64,000 nucleotides of DNA from Mytilus californianus (GCF_021869535.1 NW_026262734.1:89781285-89845284); one strand, 5' to 3'; positions 11,034 through 23,461 are shown, numbered from the stretch's first letter. A program made the numbers and translations. Notes: generated by a model from the sequence alone, not told the origin.

Positions 11034-11043
11034 TCGTTGCGAA
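11034..11043. other. Left target-site duplication of the 21-kb foldback element
   Basis: TCGTTGCGAA at the left junction matches TCGTTGAGAA at 32,122-32,131 in 9 of 10 positions. The following C can also be matched, so the duplication is 9-11 bp. Confidence 0.75.
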
Positions 11044-11548
11044 CCACGCTGAAGTACGTCCATTATTCATTTTTCATTATTCAAAATTCAATAATGAATA
11101 TTGAAATAGTTCACTATTCACTATTCAATATCAAGTGATGAATAATGAATAATGAAATAGTTTATGTTTCATTATTCAAGTTAAAGCGGTGAATAGTGAA
11201 ATAAAAATAAATAAATAGACTGTGACATTTTAGCTATATCCGGTATTTCTAAATTAGTCTTTTTGGTGTTATCTAACAAATATTCAAATTGATATCAGAC
11301 GAAATAAATAAAAACACTCTTTAAATTCTAAATTGATTTATTTATCTGGTTCCTAGTTTCGGAGGATAAACTAGAGGGTTTTCCTAACTATTTTTAACAG
11401 AAATTCCTTTGTTCAATGTATGGACGGCCTGAATACCAAAACATATATTTATAAATTAAAATACTCTACGTGGTCTTTTTTTATTTTCACTGGACCTTTT
11501 CTATTCTTCATCCTCTAATTATAGATATAACAAGTCGATTGTTCAGCA
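11044..11548 (+). repeat. Outer terminal inverted repeat, left (unique part)
   Basis: It matches the reverse complement of 31,660-32,120. The first ~150 bp are dense in attattcatt/aatgaata motifs that can themselves fold. The left copy carries about 50 extra bp (around 11,250-11,300) absent on the right. Shared internal landmarks are gtttatcctccgaaactagg (right arm form) and taaaatactctacgtggtc. Confidence 0.9.
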
Positions 11549-14500
11549 ATGACCATTAGAGGGGTTACGGAGGACCTAAATGCCAAAATACGCGTGAAAA
11601 TTAAGAAATAGCCAATTTTGAATAATGAAATGGATATTTTGAATAATGGAATGGACTGCTGCGACCCTTTAGCCCCTTATTATAGATATACCTTATACCT
11701 CATTCGAAAGCTTATTAAGAGAGGAACAAAAGGTTTATAGTCAATATGTTCCTCAACGCATATTAGAGGAGTAACGAAGGACCTAAATATCGAAATACGC
11801 GTGAACATTAAGAAATAGCTTACTTTGAATAATGGAATGGACTGCTGCAACCCGTCAGCCCCTAATCAAGGAAAAATTTATACACCAAATTAAAGCTTAT
11901 TGATAGAGGAGTAAACTGAGTATAAACGATATGTGCCGTAATGACCATTAGAGGGGTTACGGAGGACCGAAAAGCCAAAATACGCGTGAAAATTAAGAAA
12001 TGGCCAATTTTGAATAATGAAATGGATATTTTGAATAATGGAATGGACTGCTGCGACCCTTTAGCTCCTAATTATAGATATATCTTATACCTCATTCGAA
12101 AGCTTATCAAGAGAGGAACAAAAGTTATATAGTCAATATGTTCCACAACGCATATTAGAGGAGTAACGAAGGACCTAAATATCGAAATACGCGTGAACAT
12201 TAAGAAATAGCTTATTTTGAATAATGGAATGGACTGCTGCAACCCGTCAGCCCCTAATCAAGGAAAAATCTATACACCAAATTAAAGCTTATTGATAGAG
12301 GAATACACTGAGTATAAACGATATGTGCCACAATGACAATTAGAGGGGTTACGGAGGACCGAAATGCCAAAAAACGCGTGAAAATTAAGAAATAGCCAAT
12401 TTGAATAATGAAATGGATATTTTGAATAATGGAATGGACTGCTGCGACCCTTTAGCCCCTAATTATAGATATACCTTATACCTCATTCGAAAGCTTATTA
12501 AGAGAGGAACAAAAGGTATATAGTCAATATGTTCCGCAACGCATATTAGAGGAGTAACGAAGGACCTAAATATCGAAATACGCGTGAACATTAAGAAATA
12601 GCTTATTTTGAATAATGGAATGGACTGCTGCAACCCGTCAGCCCCTAATCAAGGAAAAATTTATACACCAAATTAAAGCTTATTGATAGAGGAATAAACT
12701 GAGTATAAACGATATGTGCCACAATGACAATTAGAGGGGTTACGGAGGACCGAAATGCCAAAATACGCGTGAAAATTAAGAAATAGCCAATTTTGAATAA
12801 TGAAATGGATATTTTGAATAATAAAATGGACTGCTGTGACCCTTTAGCCCCTAGTTATAGATATACCTTTTACCTCATTCGAAAGCTTATTAAGAGAGGA
12901 ACAAAAGGTTTATAGTCAATATGTTCCGCAACGCATATTAGAGGAGTAACGAAGGACCTAAATATCGAAATACGCGTGAACATTAAGAAATAGCTTATTT
13001 TGAATAATGAAATGGACTGCTGCAACCCGTCAGCTCCTAATCAAGGAAAAATTTATACACCAAATTAAAGCTTATTGATAGAGGAATAAACTGAGTATAA
13101 ACGATATGTGCCGAAATGACCATTAGAGAGGTTACGGAGGACCGAAATGCCAAAATACGCGTGAAAATTAAGAAATAGCCAATTTTGAATAATGAAATGG
13201 ATATTTTGAATAATGGAATGGACTGCTGCAACCCTTTAGCCCCTAATTATAGATATACCTTATACCTCATTCGAAAGCTTATTAAGAGAGGAACAAAAGG
13301 TTTATAGTCAATATGTTCCGCAACGCATATTAGAGGAGTAACGAAGGCCCTAAATATCGAAATATGCGTGAACATTAAGAAATAGCTTATTTTGAATAAT
13401 GGAATGGACTGCTGCAGCCCGTCAGCCCCTAATCAAGGAAACATTTATACACCAAATTAAAGCTTATTGATAGAGGAATAAACTGAGTATAAACGATATG
13501 TGCCACAATGACCATTAGAGGGGTTACGGAGGACCGAAATGCCAAAATACGCGTGAAAATTAAGAAATAGCCAATTTTGAATAATGAAATGGATATTTTG
13601 AATAATGGAATGGACTGCTGCGACCCTTTAGCTCCTAATTATAGATATATCTTATACCTCATTCGAAAGCTTATTAAGAAAGAAACAAAAGGTATATAGT
13701 CAATATGTTCCGCAACGCATATTAGAGGAGTAACGAAGGACCTAAATATCGAAATTCGCGTGAACATTAAGAAATAGCTTATTTTGAATAATGGAATGGA
13801 CTGCTGCAACCCGTCAGCCCTAAATCAAGGAAAAATTTATACACCAAATTAAAGCTTATTGATAGAGGAATAAACTGAGTATAAACGATATGAGCCGCAA
13901 TGACCATTAGAGGGGTTACGGAGGACCCAAATGCCAAAATACGCGTGAAAATTAAGAAATAGCCAATTTTGAATAATGAAATGGATATTTTGAATAATGG
14001 AATGGACTGCTGCGACCCTTTAGCTCCTAATTATAGATATATCTTATACCTCATTCGAAAGCTTATTAAGAGAGGAACAAAAGGTATATAGTCAATATGT
14101 TCCGCAACGCATATTAGAGGAGTAACGAAGGACCTAAATATCGAAATACGCGTGAACATTAAGAAATAGCTTATTTTGAATAATGGAATGGACTGCTGCA
14201 ACCCGTCAGCCCCTAATCAAGGAAAAATTTATACACCAAATTAAAGCTTATTGATAGAGGAATAAACTGAGTATAAACGATATGTGCCGCAATGACCATT
14301 AGAGGGGTTACGGAGGACCGAAATGCCAAAATACGCGTGAAAATTAAGAAATAGCCAATTTTGAATAATGAAATGGATATTTTGAATAATGGAATGGACT
14401 GCTGCGACCCTTTAGCCCCTAATTATAGATATATCTTATACCTCATTTGAAAGCTTATTAAGAGAGGAACAAAAGGTATGTAGTCAATATGTTCCGCAAC

Positions 14501-15020
14501 GCATATTAGAGGAGTAACGAAGGACCTAAATATCGAAATACGCGTGAACATTAAGAAATAGCTTATTTTGAATAATGGAATGGACTGCTGCAACCCGTCA
14601 GCCCTTAATCAAGGAAAAATTTATACACCAAATTAAAGCTTATTGATAGAGAAATAATCTGAGTATAAACGATATGTGCCGCAATGACCATTAGAGGGGT
14701 TACGGAGGACCGAAATGCCAAAATACGCGTGAAAATTAAGAAATGGCCAATTTTGAATAATGAAATGGATATTTTGAATAATGGAATGGAATGCTGCGAC
14801 CCTTTAGCCCCTAATTACAGAGAAACCGTATACACCATTCGAAAGCTTATGGACAGAGGAACAAAATGGTTATAATCAATATGTGCCGCAATGCCCATTA
14901 GAGGGGCAACGGAGGACCTAAATGCCAAAATAAGCGTGAACATTAAGAATCAACCAATTTTGAATAATGGAAAAACGATTTTGAATAACGGAATGAACTG
15001 CTGCGCTGCTGCGACCCTAA
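11549..15020 (+). repeat. 392-bp satellite array, left arm
   Basis: Nine starts of the same unit at 11549, 11941, 12333, 12724, 13116, 13508, 13900, 14292 and 14684 give a 392-bp period. Each unit is a dimer of two related ~195-bp halves. Half A has atgaccattagaggggttac and ends ggtatatagtcaatatgttc. Half B has cgcatattagaggagtaacg and ends actgagtataaacgatatg. Both contain acgcgtga (MluI-like) and gaataatggaatggactgctgc. The last unit is degenerate and followed by a diverged A-like half (14,891-15,020). Open frames of 62-85 codons inside are by-products of the repeat. Confidence 0.96.
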
Positions 15021-16450
15021 GGTTCGCCAATTTGTTTACTTATTATTTATTTATTATTCGTTACTTATTCTTTATTCCTAATTCCGTATTTCTTACCTAT
15101 TCGTTACTGAATCATTATTCCTTATTCGTTACTTGTTTTTCCTTATAATCTTTTCATATGTTGCCCCCCTTTAATGCTTTCTTTTCTTTCCTTAACTCTG
15201 GTTTGAGGAGGTAAAAATAACCTGTAAGCGCGTATGTACCCGTTTCAGCGCTCGAATGATTCGCTACTTATTCGTTCCTTATTCCTTTTGATACGCTACC
15301 CCTTTTTGATGCTTTCTTTTCTTGTCTTTGGTGTTAGCTATGGGTTCGGTGAGTTGATATTTCCTGTTAAAGCGGATGTCTCCGTCATTGCGCTCGACTG
15401 ATACCCTGTTACTTATTCGCTACTTATTTGTTCCTTATTCGATTTGTATACGTTGCATCTTGTTAATGCTTTATTTCCTTTTCTTTTCTTGGTTTTTGTT
15501 CTTGGCTCTTAGAGGTGAAATTGCCCTATTAGCGCGTATGTTTTTGCTCTCGACTGATACCATGTTACTTATTCGTTCCTTATTTGCTTATTATACATTG
15601 CCCCTTTTTAATGATTTCGTCTTATTTCTTTTCATGTCTTTGGTGTTGATATAAAAAAAGAAGATGTGGTATGATTGCCAAATGAGACAAATCTTCACAA
15701 GAGACCAAATGACACAGAAATTAACTATAGGTTACCGTACGGCCTTCAACAATGAGCAAAGCCCATAACGCATAGTCAGCTATTAAAGGCCCCGAAATGA
15801 CAAATGTAAAACAATTCAAACGAGAAAACTAACGGCCTAATTTATGTACAAAAAATGAACGAAAAACAAATATGTAACACAGCAACAAACGACAACCACT
15901 GAATTACAGGATCCTGGCTTTGGACTGGCACATACACGCAGAATGTGGCAGGGTTAAACATGTTAGGGGGACCGTCCCACCCCCCCTTAACCTGGGACAG
16001 TGGTGTAACAGTACAACATAAGAACGAACTATAAAAATCAGTTGAAAAAGGCTTAACTCATCAGATGGATACAAACAGAAATACATCTAACAAAAACACA
16101 GAGTGGACGTGGCCGGGTACTTGTACATCCCTTTTAGTTCTTTTCATGTCTTTGGTGTTAGTTCTGTTTTTGCAGAGTTAGAATATTTAAAGCCCGTTAG
16201 CGCATATGTACCAGTTTCAACGCTCGACTGATACCTTGTTACTTATTCGCTAGTTATTTGTTCCTTATTCGCCTTTTATACGCTGCACCTGTTTAATGCT
16301 TTCTTTTCTGTTCTTCTCTCTAGTGTTAGTTCTTAGTTCGTAGCGGTGAAATTGTCCTATTAGCGCATATGTACCCGTTTCCGCGCTTGACTGATGCCCT
16401 GTTACTTATTCGTTCCTTATTCGCTTATCCTTATTCTTTTTTTTTTTTAA
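15021..16450 (+). repeat. Degenerate ~165-bp tandem repeat, interrupted by R1
   Basis: Recurring phrases include gcgctcgactgataccctg, ttacttattcgttccttatt, and tttaatgctttcttttct followed by tctttggtgttag. They recur about every 160-175 bp at roughly 15,200, 15,380, 15,540, 16,190 and 16,370. A dispersed repeat at 15,648-16,137 interrupts it. TTATTCG-rich stretches give it low complexity. Short open frames here are not considered genes. Confidence 0.75.
15648..16137 (+). mobile_element. Dispersed repeat R1, best-bounded copy, with 22-bp target duplication
   Basis: About 490 bp starting gatataaaaaaagaagatg and ending near tacatcccttttag. It is bracketed by an identical 22-bp direct repeat (15,626-15,647 and 16,138-16,159). 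Neighbouring repeat units of the host array have different sequence at this point, so the repeat is a target duplication rather than part of the array. A duplication this long suggests target-primed retrotransposition by a LINE partner. Internal hallmarks are gtacggccttcaacaatgag, ctaacggcctaatttatg and aacctgggacagtgg. No coding frame is recognised. Confidence 0.85.
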
Positions 16451-16545
16451 TGGTTGTAGAATTATTCTAACTTGATTTTTTTTTTTGCATGATTGGAATG
16501 AAACATTTACACAAGTAATATATTGAACTGGGAAGGGAAGTTATA

Positions 16546-16930
16546 TAAAAATAAGGAGATGTGGTATGATTGCTAATGAGAAAACTATCCTTCAAAGTTC
16601 AAACGAAGTGGATGTAAGCAATCATAGGCAAATGTACGGCCTACAACAATGAGGGGGAAAACATACCATGTAGTCGGCTATAAAAGGCCCCGACATGCAA
16701 AAATGTGAAACAATTCAATTGAGAAAACTAACGGCCTATTTTATAACAAAACAGTTTACAATAAAACAAATATGACAGACATGAACAAACGACAACAACT
16801 GAAATAAAAAAAACCCTGACTTTGGACAAGTACATAAAGAATATGACGGGTTAAAACATGTTTGTAAGCGCCCAATCTCTCCTAACCTGGGTAAGTGGTG
16901 TTACATCACAACATAAAGCATCGAAATAAG
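16546..16930 (+). repeat. Dispersed repeat R1, second plus-strand copy
   Basis: It begins aaataaggagatgtggtatg, includes gaaaactaacggcctatttt, and ends after taacctgggtaagtggtgtt. It is diverged from the 15.6-kb copy by scattered substitutions and small indels. There is no obvious target duplication. Confidence 0.88.
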
Positions 16931-17099
16931 AGTACTCGCAGTTACTCAAACCCAATTACCAGTAAAAGATAAATTATGTAATCCCAGACTTATATATCAA
17001 TCTTTACACATCCAACATATTTAATGTGAAGACGTCATAAACAGTCTGAGAAATGCATTACCCTGTGCAATGTCCAAATATATGTTAACAGTATCGACA

Positions 17100-18800
17100 G
17101 GATGTAGGAATATATATAGCAATATATATTTAGTTTTCATGGTTCAATTTTATCAAAAACAAACTCAATGTTAATACCAATAAAAACAATCTTTAAAGAT
17201 GTTTCTACTGTGGTAAATTTATAACCTTTAATGATAAGTTTATATATAGGATCAATTAGTTTACATTGATCGTATTTGAATTTACGGGCTTTATAATCAA
17301 CATTGTCGTAAAAATTAGGATGTGGTATTCCATTTTTAATAAGAACTCTTTAGATACAGCCAAACTTCTAAACTAAATATTGAATTTGGATGGTTTTAAT
17401 TGATTTTTGATAACGAAATCCCTGACTTAATAATCTATCAGTTAAACATGAATTACGTTCATTGAAATCTAAAACATGACTACAGACATGGGCAAAGAGA
17501 ACATATTGTGAAAAATACACACCGTAAGTAAGGGCAAAAGGAACGCTACCATTCTAAAGGCGAAAATTAACAATAAATCGTCTCTTTTGTCGTAAATTTT
17601 TGTATAGAGTTTCCGTGTGGAACTGAAATGTCCGAATCTAGATAAAGAAAAATATTGCTGTATGTATTAGATTTATTCAAACTAATTACCTTTGGGTGAA
17701 TTCCCACAGTAAAATTCGAAAATTCTGGATTATTTAAAGCAAAACGGATTTTTACTGATTTTGGCCATAAAATGTGATTCATAACAATACAACAACAAGT
17801 CTACTATTAAAGGGGCGCAATTGGTACCCATCGGAATACCTACATAATTTCGTTAACCTTTATTGCTGAAACGTACATATATGTTGTCAAGAAGAAAATT
17901 TAAAGCTCTAATCATCTCATCACAGTTCCAGTAAGCATATTTGATAGAAAAGCAAAGGATATGGGTTACCCATCCATGACACAAAATCAGTACATGCACA
18001 GCAAAAAAAAAAACCCAAACACACAAAAAGCAAAGGAACAGCGCTTTCATTGTTGTTCTTCATCTCTTCAAATCACAGTGAGGCCTTCAACACGGAGTAA
18101 AAGATAAACTCTCACCTAAATGCAAGAGTAAGACGTCCCCATGCAACACCGGTTTGAATGAAATTCTTTGTAAAATACTTCGGGTAGACTTTGTAAGATG
18201 CAACACCACTAAATCGGGGACGGTAAAAAGACATACTGAAAAGTAGCATATTTCCCGTTTTCATTACAGAAGAACCTTATATGATTTGAAGCATTTAATT
18301 CTGCGACCATATTGTAATATAGTGTATAGAGTCGAAAATATCATAACTGTCAACCGAATTGAGCGGACCATCAAAAGTACGTAATTTATTTAAAACATCC
18401 AAATAGTTTATAACACTCCAAAATAATTAATTCAATTATTTTCATATGCTTTATTACAGAAATTAATAACAAGTTTTGCAATAAAAGTAAGGGGACCAGT
18501 TAACAGCCAAGTAAGATTAGAAGTAGAACATTTACTAAAACCCGAGAGGAAACGAAATATGCACGTTTTTGTTGTGTAGTTTAGGATGCCAATACATAGT
18601 AGGGACTTTCAAATATTCAGAGGAGTCCTTTAGCTGTGCTGTGGTAGCGACAAGGTTATTTACTATTTGACTCTGTATGGAGCGCACGGCCTTGAATGTA
18701 GTTGAATGAGTAATTTCATTCTTAAGGACTTCCGTGTAGTATTTACGTCATACCACCACCACATCGTTGGCTGCTTTGTCGGCCGGTACGAACACAAAAT
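17100..18800 (-). pseudogene. Reverse transcriptase pseudogene (GIPMGTNCAPL family, possibly Penelope-like)
   Basis: Read on the minus strand, frames broken by several stops carry recognisable blocks in the expected order. These are VFVPADKAANDVVVV (about 18,797-18,750), a WHPKLH-like block with GFSKCSTSNLTWLL near 18,590-18,480, an FSTLYT remnant near 18,330, ALNFLLDNIYVRFSNKG (about 17,905-17,853), VGIPMGTNCAP (about 17,848-17,810) and YDKRDD (about 17,600-17,575). This order and wording match a reverse-transcriptase family abundant in bivalves and other invertebrates. The MGTxxAP motif resembles Penelope-like elements, but no GIY-YIG endonuclease was seen, so the class is tentative. The YxDD active site was not located. 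It lies in the core of the 21-kb foldback element. Confidence 0.7.
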
Positions 18801-20208
18801 GCTTTGCGATTACTTAAATTGTGTTTTTAGTCCTATAATTGGAAGTATTACTTACTTTTGTTTATTTCTAAATTATTTTCAAAATGTGATATGCGGATAT
18901 CTACAATATTCAGACATTTTAATATTGAAATAGGAATCAAGTGTCTTTTTGTGAGATTTCTCTTGTTTATACCAATTTTCACGATAGGATGAAAGAGAAT
19001 CTTAAATGACCTGACGACACACTTTCCAATTTATTTTCGACGGAGGACAATATTTCTATCTTTTTAATCAGAATGTTTATACCTTTTAGGAGCATTATTT
19101 TCTTTACTGACATTTTATGTTACTGACTTATAATTAAAAATTTAACTTGTACTGGATTTTTGTATACGTATGAGAAATTTTAGGTGGTTCAAAATATGGA
19201 GGTATAATGTTTTGAATGGTAGAGTCATTAAAAAAAATAGAAAAAATAATGTAAATGTATTTTTTTTTAGAAAGTACCTTTTATGATTTTCGGGTTCGTT
19301 TATTCGAGGGAACATTCTATGGTGACAAAAAGCTGTAAAAATACGTGAACACATATATTTTGGACTAAAAAAAGATTTTTTTCATACTCGTCATATATAT
19401 TATGTAATTTTACTAATTGGCATTTGACCCAGTTTGCATACTAATTGATGTCTACCATTGTTTTTAAACATATATACGGGATCATTTATCGTAGAATTAG
19501 AACGATGTTTATTTTGTTGATTGTGGTTAATGCGATTGGCATGAGACCCATGATTGCGTTGTCTTTTATCAAAATAGTAATGATATTAATGAAGTTTTCG
19601 ATATGTTTCCTTGGTCAATGATATTGTCATTAAGATCTAGGGAAACGCTGTCTGTAGTCGTTTAATCCAAGACAGTTTGCAACTTTTACGGGAATCTTTT
19701 AATTGTTAATGTGAGTGGCTTGGTTGTTCCTGGACAGTTTGAAGTGGTTATAATTTTGACAATTTAATTTCGTTTTTCTAAATGTTGGTAAATTAAACTT
19801 TTGAATTTGTTAGGTCTGCGGAAGGGATATAGATGTTTTTTCGTGTTCGTTTGAAAAACTCACGTTTTGCCCTTCATGTTGAATACCACATTTCGGTTTT
19901 GACCATGTTACAAGATATATGAGGCTTTGGGTTTTCAAGTTATGTCATGTGAAAAGGAGAGAGAAACAATTCTTCCGTTCACTGATGACCGAACAGTATT
20001 ATCTGAGGATAATCTGGAGCAGGTTTGTCATTTTTCTGGCATTGCACGGTAATATTTGTGGATGTCCACGTGCCTTTTTGTTGAATAATCTAGCTGCAGA
20101 GGCATCGCCTCTTTTAAAACAATTGTGTAAGCCTGTTTATTTTTGGGTCTATAGAATAAAGGTTTGGTTACCGTCTTATGTTAATCAAAGAAGAATATTA
20201 TTTAACCA
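18801..20208. other. AT-rich sequence, probably 5' debris of the RT pseudogene
   Basis: It may hold the decayed N-terminal part of the neighbouring minus-strand RT element, since elements of this family extend well upstream of the VPADKA block, but no motif is clear. Open frames at 19,142-19,354 and 19,919-20,218 are not recognised. Confidence 0.35.
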
Positions 20209-20520
20209 GAGGTTCTAAAGAGCCTGTGTCGCTCACCTAGGTCTATGAGCATCTTCAACAAAGTTCTAGAATAGAATTCATGACAATTTTTTTTTTATCT
20301 TGTATTGGTGATCAATTTTTCTGTTTAAAGTTTCTCTCTCTTTTCTCTTTAGTTTTAGCCCAAAACACAAAAAAAAAAAGATGAAAAAATAACATTTAAG
20401 GAAATCACTCCTGTATAGAGTAAACCAACGATTTCGGCAAAATTTGACTTATTTGTAGATCTTGTCTTGGTGATCATTTTCAGTGTATATAAAGTGCGAA
20501 TCCAGTTAGTTCATTTTCAC
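20209..20520 (+). repeat. Dispersed repeat R3, 5' part
   Basis: It starts ccagaggttctaaagagcct followed by gtcgctcacctaggtctatg, the opening of a repeat very common in mussels and other molluscs. Its usual 3' end (ctcacttggcc...ggccaggtgagc) lies at 24,880-25,090, so the element is either interrupted by several kilobases or represented by two partial copies. Confidence 0.7.
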
Positions 20521-20522
20521 TG

Positions 20523-20885
20523 TCGTATGCGAGTATGTCTATTGTAGAAAAAAAGATGATGGAAAAAACTGCGTTTATTTACTTTTTGAAAATAAAAAAT
20601 AATTGATTTGAAAGTATGTTTTAACACAATTTCATTAGAATATAACTTTTTAATGTATAAAAACAGGATTAAAGTCCAAAAAAGTGTATCAAAAGCAGCT
20701 GAATCCATAATATTGAATACTGAATGCGATCATTTCTGATGTGGATTTTTTGGAGGTGCGATGAATTTTCATTGTTGTTTTATATGATAATTCGACATGC
20801 AACAACTGAAAATAGTCTTTTAATGACTTTAATATTGATGATATTTACAATTTGAAATGCAAGCTATGCAGATGCTTACTTAAAT
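20523..20885 (+). repeat. Segment paralogous to 45,125-45,500 (part 1)
   Basis: Shared long stretches include gataattcgacatgcaacaa, ctgaaaatagtcttttaatg and ttgatttgaaagtat. The paralogue at 45 kb continues directly into sequence matching 23,486-24,190 here, so about 2.6 kb (20,886-23,485) is extra in this copy. Confidence 0.88.
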
Positions 20886-21936
20886 ATACAGTATATCATT
20901 TCAGTACGTTCGTTGCGTGTTTTCGTCAAAGGTCTGTACCGTTCGTTAGTAAAACACCGAGAACAAAATTAGCTGTTTCTATTGAAATACCTATCTTTTA
21001 TTTTTTGTTAGCAAGCATTTGAAACTACTAAAACTATTTAACATTTCTAACATTTCATATTGAAGATTAAAACAGCCTGAATTTTGTATTTGTTTGACGT
21101 GAAACAGAACTTACTGGAGCTAGAGAAGCCCACTCATCGGCAGCGCCTGATTGCAATCCAGTTTTTTTTTTTTAAATCCAGTATTTTGATCTTGAGTTCA
21201 AAGGTCAAGCTCATACGAAGGTCAGGGTAATATGCGTCACATCGCCTTAAGATGATACACGTTCATATCATGCATATTGAAATATGTTTTGATGAGTTTG
21301 CTATTAGTGTGTCATGGATCCGGAAATATACTGGAGTAGAACATCAATGACTATGACGTTTTTTTAAAGCTTTGTAAGCTTTGAAAATTTGTCATACCGT
21401 TTAATACATATTTCCTCCATATTGATAGGCTTTTGCACAACAAACAGTACAAGAATGTACAACGAACGGTTCTAAAGAAAGCAAACAAACTACAAAGAGA
21501 ATAAATCGTACAGTGCCAAAATTCTGAGGTCAGTTTTTCAAATAAATGTTTGCAAATAGAATAAAACAACGGGTTTCTCATTCGCATTATGTATTTTAAT
21601 CAACAACAAATCACAAAATACACGGTCGCATTTAGTGTAAGAGCCAACCAACTATGCTATATTTGTGGTTTAATCAAGTTTGAGTTACACAGAGTGTTTG
21701 TTTTTATCGATGTTTACAAGTAATTCACAGACCTGTCTATTCAAAATAGTCACATGGTGTTCATGTAATATAAATAATATATAATGCTGTCATGGGCAAT
21801 AAACTTTGATTTTATAAACATCGAATACTTAACTGAACATTACGTCAATTAGTCTTTGGTGAAAATATTAGGACGGTTTATCTACCAATATCGCTTTGCG
21901 ATGCAGCGATTAACGTCCGGAATCAACTGTACGGCG
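20886..21936. other. AT-rich sequence, nothing recognised
   Basis: This is part of the ~2.6 kb present here but absent from the paralogous copy at 45 kb. No gene, RNA or repeat is recognised. Confidence 0.35.
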
Positions 21937-22139
21937 GTTATACCCATACTTGCCAACCTCTGACAATGTGAAATCATGTCATGACATGACATGACATGTC
22001 AAAAAGCGTGTGAAAACGCGCGACATAGATGCGGACTTTTTAATATGAACAATGTTCATAATTTCACATATTGATTATACAAATTTGTTAATATAAAAAA
22101 CAATATTCTACTATAAACTTTTATTGTATTCAACAGTGG

Positions 22140-22320
22140 TCTGTTTTGCTGCTTTTAAAGCAACACCACTAGGTACAAATTCAAAACAACTGCCAGTTTG
22201 GTTACATTTACTTGATAACAAGGCACACAATATATCATTGTCAAGTTCTGATCAGAATTCATTGTGAATTTCTTTATAATTGAAAATGCTCTCTCACAGT
22301 CAGAATTTATATTGGCTGAA
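22140..22320 (-). pseudogene. hAT transposase C-terminal (hATC) fragment
   Basis: Read on the minus strand, the sequence gives NINSDCERAFSIIKKF followed by TMNSDQNLTM, in register with the hATC signature (small residue, N, x, (D/E)CER, x, FS, then a basic helix and RN-L). The usual RN-L is degenerate (DQNL). It lies within the TIR-bounded hAT element, supporting that assignment. The catalytic domain was not found, so the fragment is non-functional. Confidence 0.7.
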
Positions 22321-22329
22321 CTAAAATAG

Positions 22330-22900
22330 CTTTATCAAGCTTTGAACAAGTGTCATAACGTTTTTTTTTTACCATCTAAAATGTCTTCTATTATCTCTGC
22401 CATTGCTCCCAACAAACTATATATGTTGCTATTGCCTGGTCAAAACTAGGTAGTTCATCAGAAGACAGCTGGTACTATGAGAACTATTCCAACAGTTCCG
22501 TGATATTTCCATCCCCTATGGCCTGTGGAAATCTGTTGGCTAGATTTGAAACTGAAAAAGAAAAATATTTTATTATTTGATTACCATTAAACACGTTAAA
22601 TGCTTAATCAAATAGCTACATTGTAGTTCACCTCTCACATGTATTGTTATGATTGCACATAGGGTGCACAATGCGTTACTCGTCCCTCGATCATTTAAAC
22701 TCGAACTCCCAAATATAATTTATAAATCTTGAATCTTAGACGTACACATCGTTTTCACTTAACAATCGGCTCTTTAGACGACGGTACAGGTCCTGAAAGC
22801 GACCTCTTTCTGTGGACATTTCCCCTACATGAGTTTGAAAGAAAGAAAGTCACAAAATCCTAAAAACTAATCACAAACTACTTACTTTTGCTGTTCGTCC
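22330..22900. other. Interior of the hAT copy, no coding recognised
   Basis: Internal sequence of the hAT element. No further transposase motif could be identified, although diverged coding sequence cannot be excluded. Confidence 0.4.
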
Positions 22901-23461
22901 ATATAGAAAAATAAACAATGGTGACCAAACAATTTCTTCGAAATTTTTGGTATTTATCGTCTAATTATGAAAAAAAACCCGAGAATCGCGATATCACTAA
23001 CGACCAAAAAATCAAAACAACGAAAAAGCGTGTAATTGCGTGTAAAGTGGTGAAAAGCGTGTACACGCCATGTGACAAAATCCTCGCGTGTAAACCGTTG
23101 AAAAAGCGTGTATTACACGCGAATATCATGTCAGTTGGCAACTATGGTTATACCCCGAACAATTTAAACATGTAATAATAAACTGTATTCAATATATCCT
23201 TGTATTCTTACAATTACGTATTTGCTTATTTGTAACAACGATTTATAAGAAATTCAAACATAAATTAAGGTGACTCAACTGTTGCTCGAACTTTCTTTAC
23301 TGTATAAGATGTATACATAATGACATGAGAAATATCAATTATCCAGTCATTCAAGCGTCAAATGTAAAGCAATTGTTTGTGCGAGATGAAAACGTTACCA
23401 CTCATTCAATCGTGAAATGAAGATCGTCTTTTGAATGCTCTTTGTTATCTAAGATGCATCC

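Larger units (their letters stand above)
10016..11043 (-). pseudogene. Ngaro reverse transcriptase, frameshifted
   Basis: The RT starts in the frame read from the insertion point (about 11,040-10,487), with the family-typical linker ending GFRLNYTGPR and then SPIGLCPKKDGSWRLI. Near 10,520 an A-run shifts the frame. The next part (first catalytic Asp in DISSAFRFLP, then DRCLPQGCSLSC) is read in another frame, and the active site HYLDDFLFAG (codons for DD at about 10,310-10,315) in a third. A run of 27 T (10,058-10,084; A on the coding strand) breaks the thumb region before LNFCSRVIPTDRAF. Frameshifts at homopolymers could be real decay or assembly error. The 5' end of this frame overlaps the gag end in a different phase. 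Confidence 0.88.
21945..23146 (-). mobile_element. hAT DNA transposon copy with 8-bp target duplications
   Basis: A 1,202-bp element with terminal inverted repeats: CATACTTGCCAACCTCTGACA on the left and, as reverse complement of the right end, CATAGTTGCCAACTGACA. It is flanked by a perfect 8-bp duplication GTTATACC at 21,937-21,944 and 23,147-23,154. An 8-bp duplication and ends of the CA...GCCAAC type are hallmarks of hAT transposons. A hAT C-terminal dimerisation-domain remnant lies inside on the minus strand (about 22,320-22,140). The region near the right end is rich in aaaaagcgtgta motifs. It is internally deleted and cannot encode a full transposase. Confidence 0.85.

Noticed and set aside
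7703..11043. A DIRS1- or Gypsy-type element instead of Ngaro
   Set aside because: A tyrosine recombinase rather than a DDE integrase excludes Gypsy. Lack of a methyltransferase domain and presence of the SGNH hydrolase favour Ngaro over DIRS1.
11941..15148. Small protein genes of 62-85 codons (MTIRGVTEDR...)
   Set aside because: They repeat with the 392-bp satellite, differ by stops between units and have no independent coding signal.
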